Source of the DNA: Bostrychus sinensis
Lineage: Eukaryota > Chordata > Actinopteri > Gobiiformes > Eleotridae
Reading direction: 5' to 3'
Length of the DNA stretch: 64,000 bases
NCBI GenBank assembly: GCA_020698575.1
Contig: CM036243.1
Coordinates: 124,001-188,000 of the forward strand
The translations under genes were made by a program, and so were the position numbers. Position 1 is the stretch's first letter; every line of letters begins with the position of its first letter. The notes beneath the pieces were generated by a model. It was not told the origin of the DNA and made no database searches. It saw nothing but the letters and a program-made list of their open reading frames with translations. Of this stretch, positions 53,679 through 62,286 are shown in pieces.

Positions 53679-54366
53679 AAAAACAACAACTTATATTGGT
53701 CTAGAATAGTTGAAAGGCTGCAGTTTCAGGTCGTTAAAATGGCTATATTATGCTTTTTAAAATATTTTTTAACCAATGTCGGTCACCTCTAAAACAGCAC
53801 CATGTTTTACAACCTTTAAAAACATTTCTAATAATTATTTTATTCATTTTATGCACACTAACAAGTGAAAATGTCTGTGAGGGATCAGTGGAAACAGAGC
53901 TGTACATCTTTTTTTGTATACATGAATGAGAGCAGACTGGACGTAAAGGGGGTGGTTGAATGGTCAGTGCTTCCTGGAGTGGGCGGAGGTTTGAGGGAGA
54001 GCTGGAGGTTTATGGAACCAAGTGTTCTGAGGCCTCAGAAACTCTGCGCCAGAGCATACAGGATTACTCAAACAGGCGTAAATGGAACAGAACACAACTC
54101 CAGCTATGATTTTGATGAGGGGAAAACATTATAACATGGGAAGGAAGAGAAGTCGGTTTTGAGAATATAGCCACTTTAAAAGAAGTTACAACAACATCTC
54201 TTAAACCCAAACCAAAACTGTTTCACTCAGGCCAATTAACATCAGAAGGATCCGACTAGTCCTGCGATGGGTTAACCCCTGTCCCACTTGCTCCAGCAGA
54301 CAACACCAGACTGCTGATAACCTGAAACTACTGTGGTCTTTCAACTATTCTAAACCAATAGAATTT
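53679..54366. repeat. Nested inverted-repeat elements
   Basis: Outer inverted ends at about 53690-53735 and 54322-54366 share TCTAGAATAGTTGAAAG and CAGTTTCAGG words in opposite orientation. Inside, about 53737-54179 is bounded by AAAATGGCTATATTA and GAATATAGCCACTTT, a second inverted pair. This looks like one miniature element inserted in another. Families are unassigned. Confidence 0.5.
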
Positions 54367-54518
54367 AGTTTCAAGTCAAAAACTCCTCCTTCCTAGGGGT
54401 AAAAAACTCAGCCCTCACCACTTCAATTCAGAATAATTGTTATAATAATAGTTGTGATTGTTAGTTGTTGTGATTTAATAAGCCTGGATGACTGAGAGAC
54501 TCCACAGACATGAATTTG

Positions 54519-54835
54519 GGGCGGCAATAGCTCAGTCAGTAGAGATGTTTGCCCACTAACTCAAAAGTTGGCAGTTCAATTCCTGTTACCGGCATTGCAT
54601 ACTGTTCTTGTGTCCTTGGGCAAGACACTTCACCCACCATGCCTGCATAAATGTGTCAGTGTGACTGTGTGTTTGGAGGTGGTCAGATTGGCAGCCACGC
54701 TTCTCTCACTATGCCCCAGGGCAGCTGTGGCTACAGAAGTAGGTTGCCACCACCGAGTGTGACTGAGGAGTGAATAAATAATCCACCAAACTTTGAATGC
54801 AACTCTGAATGTCTAGAAAATTGCTATAAGACTAA
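54519..54835 (+). mobile_element. tRNA-derived SINE
   Basis: The head GGGGCGGCAATAGCTCAGTC then AGTAGAG matches an internal promoter A box, and GGCAGTTCAATTCC matches a B box. The body contains CTTGGGCAAGACACTTCACC and GTTTGGAGGTGGTCAGATTG. This is the fullest copy of a SINE also seen at 31690-31905 and 55026-55325. Confidence 0.75.
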
Positions 54836-55025
54836 TTTATTATTATTAATTTACATATTTTGACCACCAAGGGCACCAGGCCTTTGCAGAGCTGTTAATG
54901 GTGCTCTCCTGATTGATACCTGGTTACTGCATGATGGTGAAAAAACAAAATCTATATTTTTTACAGTTCTGCTCAGGAGAGAAGTTGAGATTTTCAAAAA
55001 TATATGATTGAAATATATATTAATT

Positions 55026-55325
55026 TTGGGGCGGCAGTAGCTCTGTAGCTGTTCACTCTGCACACTGCCATTGTGTCCTTAGGGAAAACCCTTCAAGCAC
55101 CTTGCCTATGTATGAATTTGTTAGTGTGACTGTGTGTTTGGTGGTTGTCGGATAGGCCATAGGCACAGAATGGCTGCCACGTCTCCTTCAGTCTGTCCCA
55201 GGGCAGATTGGCTACAGAGATTTTTTTTCCTCTGTTTTGTTCTGAGTGAATGAATGATGGACTCCTGTAAAGCATTTTGAGAAGCTTAGGATTAAAACAC
55301 TCAATATGAATCCAATCCATTAATA
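55026..55325 (+). mobile_element. tRNA-derived SINE, internally deleted
   Basis: Begins GGGGCGGCAGTAGCTCTGTA like the copy at 54519, but has lost the B box region and resumes at TTGTGTCCTTAGGGAAAACC. The body shares TGACTGTGTGTTTGGTGG. The end reads AAAGCATTTTGAGAAGC. Confidence 0.65.
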
Positions 55326-55780
55326 TTTTTGCAATTATTACATTTTAGAGCACTTTTTAGGACTATCAGTAGTACACTAATGGTACAGGAGTTGTATATT
55401 TTTAAATGGTGTCGGAGGGTAAACAACTCAACAAGAACAGCCAGTGTCAGATTATAGAGACAGAGAATATGCACATGAATATGGATCATACAACATTGTG
55501 ATATATGGTACATGAAAATAAACAGGATTAAATGCATTTAGCCTCAGCCGGCGATTGAACAGAGAAACTAAAGAGTACACATCTTATCTGTTGGCTTATG
55601 TGCAGCAGCTGGAGATTCTCCACACCATGACCACAGCACTGAGCTACATCAATTATTAATAGTAAGTGGTAAATATAGAGGCCAATGCGTTTGGTCTGTT
55701 TACAACCAGAGGTGGGTACAGCAGCAGGAACACATGCCGGGGTCATTTTGTGCATAAAAATGTAACATTTCTCAGTGTAA

Positions 55781-55895
55781 ATATTTGTTATGTTATCTAT
55801 GTTCTATTGTGAATAAATGCAGCTTGTGTGATTTTAGTTTTAATTTTATTCAAATTTTAAAAACATCCCAACATTTACAGGATTTGGGTTGTAAT
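55781..55895. mobile_element. Tc1-family terminal repeat, isolated
   Basis: TTTGTTATGTTATCTATGTT, then TCTATTGTGAATAAA and ATTTTATTCAAATTTTAAAA, matches the right terminal repeat of the element at 4901-6170 and ends GGATTTGGGTTGTA. The rest of the element is absent. Confidence 0.65.
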
Positions 55896-56024
55896 AATGG
55901 TCTACCTTTTATTATTCCTGGCTTGTTTTTTCTAATGCATTATAATATAGTTAGAACCTTTAATCATCAAGTTTTCTCTCCCTCTCTCTCTCTCTGTACT
56001 TTGGAGATGAGACTCACATCTTTA

Positions 56025-56365
56025 GCGGCTCGGTGGCAAAGTTGTTAGCACTCTCGCCTCATAGTGAGAGGGGTCCGAACCACATGGAGCCTTTCTCTGT
56101 GGAATTAGGGTTATCCCCATTTCTGGGTGGGTTTTCTGCAGGTGCTCCAGTTTGCCCCATCAACCTAAAACATGCACATGAGGCTAATCCTCCAGCTAGG
56201 TACTCCTGATTAGGATCCTGGCTCAAAATCAGGAGAAGGGTCCCCCAGGCACCGCACTGTGGTTGCCTCCTGCTCCTGACAGGTTGCCCCAGCAGTATTA
56301 AAGAATGGGTCGAATGCAGACAACAAATTTCTCTATGGGGACAATAAAGTATACCTTAAAGGAGA
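56025..56365 (+). mobile_element. tRNA-derived SINE-like repeat
   Basis: GCGGCTCGGTGGCAAAGTTG, then TTAGCACTCTCGCCTCATAG and GGGGTCCGAACC, is the tRNA-like head of a very common teleost repeat. GGGTGGGTTTTCTGCAGGTG and AACATGCACATGAGG follow in the usual order. It lies just past the 3' end of the SOUL-family gene. Confidence 0.6.
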
Positions 56366-56959
56366 CCTGAAGAAAAACTTTTGATGCTATAGTCAGGGTT
56401 GGCCTGCATTAAGCCATTGTCCCTCACCCACTCTGAAGCAATGTTGGACAAAGTACTGAACATTACTTGAGTAAAAGTACAGCCCAACTCCAATATTACT
56501 CCAATACAAGTAAAAGTTGGTAAGTCAAATATTTACTGAGTGTGTGCTCTCAAAAATCCTTAAGTATTCAAAACTTTGTAAAAAATCACTTTTTTTCACA
56601 ATGTATTTCAAATGAGTGCAGTCAAGAATTTGGGGTAACATTTCTATTACATGCAAGTCACAGATTTGTATTTCCAAAAATATGATTAAAATACATTCTT
56701 AATCCTAGATGAGATGTCAAACTCATGAAAAATGAGAATGAAAAATCTGTACTCAGGAAAATTTTCTTTGTTACTGTCCACCTCTTAAGTGTGTGAGATA
56801 ACTTTGTAGAAATTCAACTGAAAGAGAACCACTGTCAGTGAAAGTGTGCTGACATAAAATTGAACAAGAAATGATTGACAGAAAAAAAGAGTTAAAAAGC
56901 TCACCTCATCGCTACCCACGTCTGGTTGTAACAGTGTGTGTGGTGTAGTAGTACAGCTG
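56366..56959 (-). other. 3' flank of the SOUL-family gene
   Basis: Probable 3' untranslated region on the - strand. No clear AATAAA is visible close to the stop. A donor-like GATGAG|GTGAGC lies at about 56904, so an intron in the 3' untranslated region or an alternative 3' end is possible. Confidence 0.3.
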
Positions 56960-57443
56960 CTACTGCTCGTCATGAGTGGGGTCTTCAGGCTCCAGCGGTG
57001 TGCTGTGGGTGTCCGCAGAGGGACCCACATTGAGAGAGGAGTTAGACGGGCCAGTGGTCTCATCCAGAGCAACGTGTGCCGAGATTGGGGCCTGGCTTAG
57101 AGTAGTGGGCTGGAGGGAAGAGGGGCTGCTGGACATGGCCTGCTCTGAGGGGCTGGGGGTGGCCTGGGACAGGGACACACTGGTGGGAGGAGCCTGTGAG
57201 GAGTTAGAGGTGGTGCTGTTGTCCGCGGTGGGAGAGGGGGCTCCAGGCAGCTGTGATGAGGGGTCCAAGGGAGCGTCTGAAGGGAGGCCTGTGGGGGGGT
57301 CGTCAGGAAGGTCATCATAAGAGTGTTGATCACTTTGAAGCCTCGCAGGGTGAGGGGGGGTGGGCTCCTGGGGGTCCGTGCACACAGGCTTTCCCTCAGA
57401 CACGTACCACACCTCATTGTGCCTGTTCAGCAGCTTCAGAGGA
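56960..57443 (-). CDS. SOUL-family gene, last coding exon with Ser/Thr/Pro tail
   Basis: Begins after TCCTCAG and encodes SPLKLLNRHNEVWYVSEGKP, the end of the SOUL domain, then a low-complexity tail (for example DNSTTSNSSQAPPTSVSLSQ) and EPEDPTHDEQ before TAG. The domain part is secure. The tail is less so, because other frames are also open over much of this GC-rich stretch and a donor-like site at 56904 lies past the stop. Confidence 0.78.
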
Positions 57444-58955
57444 CTGAGGACAGAAAGACAAAAGGACAGAGATGATTTTATCTTATCGCATCAAAATGGT
57501 GAATCTGAAGTATGAAGTACAAAAAGGACAAATGGAATCAGGGGCAGCAGACAAAACAGAGATGCTTAGACTTCCCTTACCCAAGACTCTCCCAGTTTGT
57601 CCAGTACCAAGACTTCCCAGGACCAGCCTAAAGACAGTGTGTCCTGGGATCTTTTCTGGGGTATCCTCCTGGCGGGACACGCCTGGAACACTATCTCAGG
57701 GAGGCATCCAGGGGACATCAGAAACAGATGCCTGAGCCACCTAAGCTGGTTCCTCCTGATGTGAAGGTGCAGCAATTCAACTCCACTCTCCTCACCATGG
57801 CTGTAAGGGAGTCCTGCTTGACATGCTGAAAACCTTAGGCCCTTTCGCACTGTACAAACCTGTACAAACTCCCATGAGCCCACTGGCCCAACTAGCGAGG
57901 GTGTGAAGCTGGTTCATTGGTCCATGACAAGGACAAAATACATTGCTTTTATGCATTTAAGGTTCGACAAGCTGCTAAGTTCTCTTCAAGTTCTGAGCAG
58001 AGACTTTTCCAGGGAGGCCGAGGAGCACAAGACACCTGTTGCCTTGCCACATTGGCCTGAATGACGAACCAGGAGTCCTACAAGCCAGCCATCCCAATAC
58101 TCAACCTAGGGCATCTGAACTGAGGAGCTTTAGCAGGCCCGCACCAGTCCACTGCCTCTCACTGCAGTCCCTTAAGGTTCCTCCTGCAGGTGCTGGGTAC
58201 ATTGAAGATCAAACCCATGCTCTTTGTCTGCTCCATCACTTAGACCTACCAGGAGCATTTACTCCTGATGACATGCAGTGGTTGTAGTATACGAAGTGCG
58301 TTACCTGTCATAACCCACTCCGTAGTGATAGGTGCAGTTGAACAAAGCCCGCACTCGCTCCAGCTCTTTAGTCAGAAGGTGTGCGTGCAAGCGGGCGGTG
58401 ACGGACAGCATCCAGCCACCATAACTCCGGACATACACATCCATCTCCGGCATCTCTGTAAAGTACAGCTACAGGAGAGAGACAGAAATAATATGGAACA
58501 TTTTAATACAAAATTCATATTGCACATCAGAGTCACACAAGCCTTATATCTGTATATAGAGATGTTGAAAATGAAGGTGGGCTGACCTTGTCGTTGGTGG
58601 GCTGCGGTGGCTTGTCCTGAAAGGCTGAGGGCAGAGGGAAGCTGAGCGTATAAATGGCTGGCTCCCACATCCTGGTGTCCTCCGGGATCTTCACCAGGAC
58701 TGGAGCCACCATGTCCATCTGGAAGCCTGCATGACACAAAGACAAGATCTACGTAAACCAGGGTGTTTCAACACAATGGGATTAGTGCTGTATATAGACC
58801 AGTGGTTCCTGACCTTTTTTTTCATACCATGAGTACCCCCTCATACTGTAAGACTCTTCAAAATGTGGTAATAAAAAAAACTTAAAATTTAATTAACTTA
58901 AAAAAAAAAGAAAAATAATAAATTTAAACTCATGAGTTTACCACAAAAAAAAAAA

Positions 58956-58987
<32 letters not shown>

Positions 58988-61900
58988 TTTACACCACTTT
59001 GGAACAAGCTATTAAACCTAAAAACAAACACAAAAAAATGTAACAAATGATAATATTTAGATAATATTCTTTAAGTTTCACCTCCTTTTCATGGGTCAGT
59101 GAGGGACTTAAGCTCATCTTTTTTAAGTTTTAATAGTTCAGTATGAAAAGATTGTACTTTTTTTCCACTTTTTTATTTTTATTTTTTATTTGTATTTTTT
59201 TTTTTTATAAATTATTAAATCATCCCATGTACCCCCTGCAAAGTGCATACTTACTCCTAAGGTCCACTGTAACTCTGGCTGAAAACCCTGAAGTAGCCCA
59301 CCCAGCAGGTATATATAAGTAAGTCATTTATATTTTATATCCAGAGCAGCAGCACCAGTCATCTTTCTGATTTAGTGGATTTGATGGGCTTCCCCCTTGA
59401 TTTACCACACACTGGGGCTAAATGTACTCAGTCCAGAGCCTTGACTGTACCTGAGTGAGTGAGCAAAGGACATAATCAGTTTACAGCTCAGCAGCCCCAG
59501 CTCTCCCTCCTCCTGTTTCCTGGTTGTTTTCTACAAAGACCATTATTCTTCCTCTATAACCAAGTTTGGTAAAAGCTATCTATTCAAAAATGTTATCATG
59601 TTATCGTTTTGATGGTTAAGTATTTTTTAATAGTTGTTCTGAGCAATTTTATGTATAATAAGAAGTATAGTATTGCTTAAGGTTGGTTCAAAATATGAAA
59701 TAATCTATAGCACAGGGGCTCTCAAATTGTGGTATGGGTACCACTGGTGGTACGTGGTCTTCTTCTGGTGGTACTGTGGAATCTTTTGCAGTTCCAAGTC
59801 CTGATTTAGAGATAGTTTTATTTCTGATTGAGTTCTACTTTAGTTGGGGTTAGTCCTGGTTTTAGATCTGGTAAAAAAAAAAAAAAAAAAAAAAAGTACA
59901 TATTTAAATTGCAATTAGCGCTTAAACACAGGGCTTAATTTGTAAATCAAATGATGCCAGAACAAACATTGCGCTTTGACACTGAAGTCCACAAGGCCAA
60001 CACTGATCCCGGAACGTACACACAACACAATGCTTATGCGCACACACATGCCAAAATACCAAGAAACTGCTCATTTATACTCAATTTTAAATTATATTTT
60101 AACATATTTGTTAACATTATTATACATTATAGTGTTTCACTTCAGTGTAATGTGTCAGTGTGCGTTTGTGTGATTGCTCAGCTGATCGAAAAAACAGCTG
60201 CTACACATAATTACTGCGCTTTTGTAGACTCGCTCTATCATAGACCTACTGTGTGCAGCCACCAGTCTGAAGCAAAAACACAGACTCATGCAGCTGTGGT
60301 CTGTATAAGTCTAGACTAGGAAAGGGAGCACACAGCAGCAGTAAGCTTTCAGCCTAATCATGTCTCTCCTTTTGCTTTCACTTCTTTTTAGTGACTGCCG
60401 TGGAGTGCGCAGTTTTCTCTGCATAATGCCGTTTCATGGCTCCAGGCTCTGTGTGACCCTCAGTGCGTTAGCTTTAGCTTACAGATGCATTTGAATAAAC
60501 AAAAAAGAACAAATTGCTGTGGATCTGTCCCGTGCGCACAGGGGATATAATGGAGGAATAAAAAGTGCACATCGAGGGCGCGTGGCGTAAGGTTTCCCTG
60601 CGTAACGATGGTTATGTAACAGTGACACTGGCGTTTAACTGGCCCCGGGTCTCATCCTGTGACCCACGATCAGCGTTAGCTCTAGCTTCCATATGCATTT
60701 AAGTAAAAGAACAAACTGACGTGGCACTGCCAGGTCACAGTGGCACAGTGGGGAAATAACGCGGCACATCCAAAGCGGATCACGTAGGTCCCCTCCACGT
60801 AACCAAAGTCAGGACAAACCTCAACAGATTTACTGTCTTCTGACTGTTAGCAAACACGTCACTTTTGACTTAAAGAGCAGCAGTCAGCTGTAGCTCCACT
60901 CGCGTTTGTAAAAACACACAGCCTACTATGGCTCTGTGCAGCTCTGTGGATGCAGCAGGGATTGGGCGGGGTCGGGGGACATCTCAAGGTACGCACAGCG
61001 CGTACTGCTGTACACCTGCAGACACCACTGGTGTTAACAGTGGTGAATAGATCTTTCAGTCTGACATCAAGGTCTTTTCCACCAGATTCCCTGTACACTC
61101 TATAGACATGAATTACAGCATGGGGACAGTCTATGTTGAAGCACTCACGCGGAAATGAAGCGTGGCTTTTATGTTTAAAACATTGCATTTCTGTGTAATT
61201 ACACCTCTGACCTTCAACACAGGTTTAGGAGATCAAAAGAGACAAATGTAGTCAACACTTTGTTCTGAGTTGTGTCTGAGTTACCAGATCCAAGCAAACA
61301 GTTGCTGGATCCAACTGCGTCAAAATAAGGAAGTTTCCGGATCCTGTTCCGGCAAGATCCGGCTCAAATTAAGCCCTGCTTAAACATAAATAAATTATTT
61401 TTATCAAGTTAGGATATTTGCTGCAGAGTTTTTTCTGCGGATTTTAGAGCCCACTAACGGTCACTGTTGGTGAATTATTTGTGTATGTGTATATTCTGCC
61501 AAGTCCACAGTCTTTGCACAGAATTGGGCAGCTTTTTCAGTGTTGCTGTAGGTGAAAAAAAATTGTTCATGGGTGGGGCTGAGCTATTTCTGTGTGTAGA
61601 TTATGTTGATGATAAGCTATTTCTCCATATTTTGAATGACAAATCTTTAAAAAACAAAGCCAGCCACACTGAAGCCAGGCCCAAATCAGCTTGTCTCTGT
61701 GTCTGAGAAGCTGCTTGGTCCATGAGAAAGGGTCGGGGGGGGGGTAGGTCCATGTCTCCGGAGGAGTGCTCCTTTCAGCGCTGTGGCCCTGTGTACAGTC
61801 TGGTGGTGTTTTCATACACTGTTTCCTGGGTTTTTGATGGTTTTTAAGTTGCTGATGGGTGGATTTTTACTTTATTTAATATTTTTGGCTTGTGCGAGAA

Positions 61901-62248
61901 CAGTCTGGCCTGTATTGTACACAGCTTTTGTAGAGTAGCGTATGTGTAGTGTATACTGCACATGTGGGCCTGACCTCCTTCGTTGGCTCCAGTGATGTAC
62001 TGGAAGAGTCTCCTGAAGGCCATTGCTGCACCCACTCCCATAAAGTAGGCCTCAGCGTCAGTGGACACCCAGCGGGTGGGGCTGTAGTGTCTCACCTGAA
62101 CACACAGTACAGATCATGTTAGTGATCCTTGTGCTAACATAAAGACAGACATCTGTTCACACTCACCTCATACTCATCAGTCTTACACACTAGCTCATAC
62201 TCCAGACACTCTCTGGACTCTGAGCAGAAGCTGGTGTTGGTGCTGGGC
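56960..62248 (-). CDS. SOUL/HEBP heme-binding-family gene, 3' five coding exons (5' partial)
   Basis: SOUL/HEBP proteins are small heme- or tetrapyrrole-binding proteins; some fish members are secreted. Exons in coding order: 62167-62248, 61975-62095, 58587-58726, 58305-58468, 56960-57443. All junctions are GT...AG and keep one frame, giving about 329 residues plus the missing start. The SOUL domain runs from YELVCKTDEYEVRHYSPTRW through FQMDMVAPVLVKIPEDTRM (compare the MTAPV motif), TEMPEMDVYVRSYGGW and YHYGVGYDR to LLNRHNEVWYV. Four to five Cys and an NCT glycosylation motif suggest an extracellular protein. After the domain comes a tail of about 139 residues rich in Ser, Thr and Pro, which is unusual. 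The signal peptide exon would lie beyond the right edge. The exact paralogue is undetermined. Confidence 0.85.
57560..57790. mobile_element. Dispersed repeat remnant
   Basis: TGTGTCCTGGGATCTTTTCT, then GGCGGGACACGCCTGGAACA and GGGAGGCATCCAGGGGACAT, recalls a retroelement-associated repeat common in fish genomes. No usable frame. It lies in the last intron of the SOUL-family gene. Confidence 0.45.
57791..58304. other. SOUL-family last intron, remainder
   Basis: Non-coding, no defined repeat boundary. GC content is moderate and there is no splice-consistent frame on either strand. Confidence 0.3.
58305..58468 (-). CDS. SOUL-family gene, exon encoding the second domain half
   Basis: Encodes LYFTEMPEMDVYVRSYGGWM, then a helix (TARLHAHLLTKELERVRALF) and NCTYHYGVGYDR. 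It matches the FVRSFDGF ... YYTAGYN pattern of HEBP2-type proteins. The acceptor is CTGTAG and the donor is ACAG|GTAACG, phase 0 in and phase 2 out. Confidence 0.88.
58587..58726 (-). CDS. SOUL-family gene, exon with the M-APV motif
   Basis: Encodes GFQMDMVAPVLVKIPEDTRM, WEPAIYTLSFPLPSAFQDKP and PQPTNDK. MVAPV replaces the more usual MTAPV. The acceptor is CTGCAG... in the form ATGCAG|GC and the donor is AAG|GTCAGC, phase 1 in and phase 0 out. Confidence 0.88.
58799..59290. mobile_element. hAT-type remnant
   Basis: CCAGTGGTTCCTGACCTTTT and GAGTACCCCCTCATACTG on the left, with CATGTACCCCCTGCAAAGTG on the right, mirror the element at 25461-26461. It is decayed and rich in poly-A and poly-T runs (58940-58985, 59158-59206). 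It lies in an intron of the SOUL-family gene. Confidence 0.6.
59291..59920. other. SOUL-family intron stretch
   Basis: Contains GGGGCTCTCAAATTGTGGTA (about 59716), a possible hAT-type end with no partner, and a poly-A at about 59873-59895. Nothing else is assigned. Confidence 0.3.
59929..61378. mobile_element. 1.45-kb hAT-type element with perfect ends
   Basis: The termini CAGGGCTTAATTT and AAATTAAGCCCTG are perfect 13-bp inverted repeats. CTTAAACA flanks both ends exactly (59921-59928 and 61379-61386), an 8-bp hAT-type target duplication. I found no transposase frame. The interior is CpG-richer than the surrounding intron. It may be a fairly young non-autonomous copy. Confidence 0.85.
61387..61974. 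other. SOUL-family intron stretch, nothing assigned
   Basis: AT-rich DNA with a GGGGGGGGG run at about 61735-61744. No exon-like frame. Confidence 0.3.
61975..62095 (-). CDS. SOUL-family gene, exon with RHYSPTRW
   Basis: Encodes VRHYSPTRWVSTDAEAYFMG and AMAFRRLFQYITGANEG, the strand-helix start of the SOUL fold (compare VRHYGPAKWVST ... LNSYIQGKNE in HEBP2-type proteins). The acceptor is TTCAG and the donor is GGAG|GTCAGG. Confidence 0.88.
62167..62248 (-). CDS. SOUL-family gene, first exon in the window
   Basis: An 82-nt exon encoding PSTNTSFCSESRECLEYELV and CKTDEYE, joining in frame to VRHYSPTRW. Three Cys here fit a secreted fish SOUL-type protein. The acceptor is TCACAG and the donor is GAG|GTGAGT. 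It starts in mid-codon, so at least one more coding exon lies further right, beyond the minisatellite. Confidence 0.8.
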
Positions 62249-62286
62249 CTGTGACACAGCACTCACTTTAGATTTACACATGGACA

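Noticed and set aside
54519..54600. Possible tRNA gene
   Set aside because: A and B boxes are present but the clover-leaf is not complete, and the sequence continues into a repeated SINE body found twice more in the window.
56785..57072. Second - strand frame across the SOUL last exon
   Set aside because: It overlaps the frame that continues the SOUL domain and has no similarity of its own. A donor-like site at 56904 keeps a small chance of an alternative 3' end.
57097..57447. GC-rich frames on + opposite the SOUL tail
   Set aside because: Shadow frames caused by the biased composition of the Ser/Thr/Pro-coding strand.
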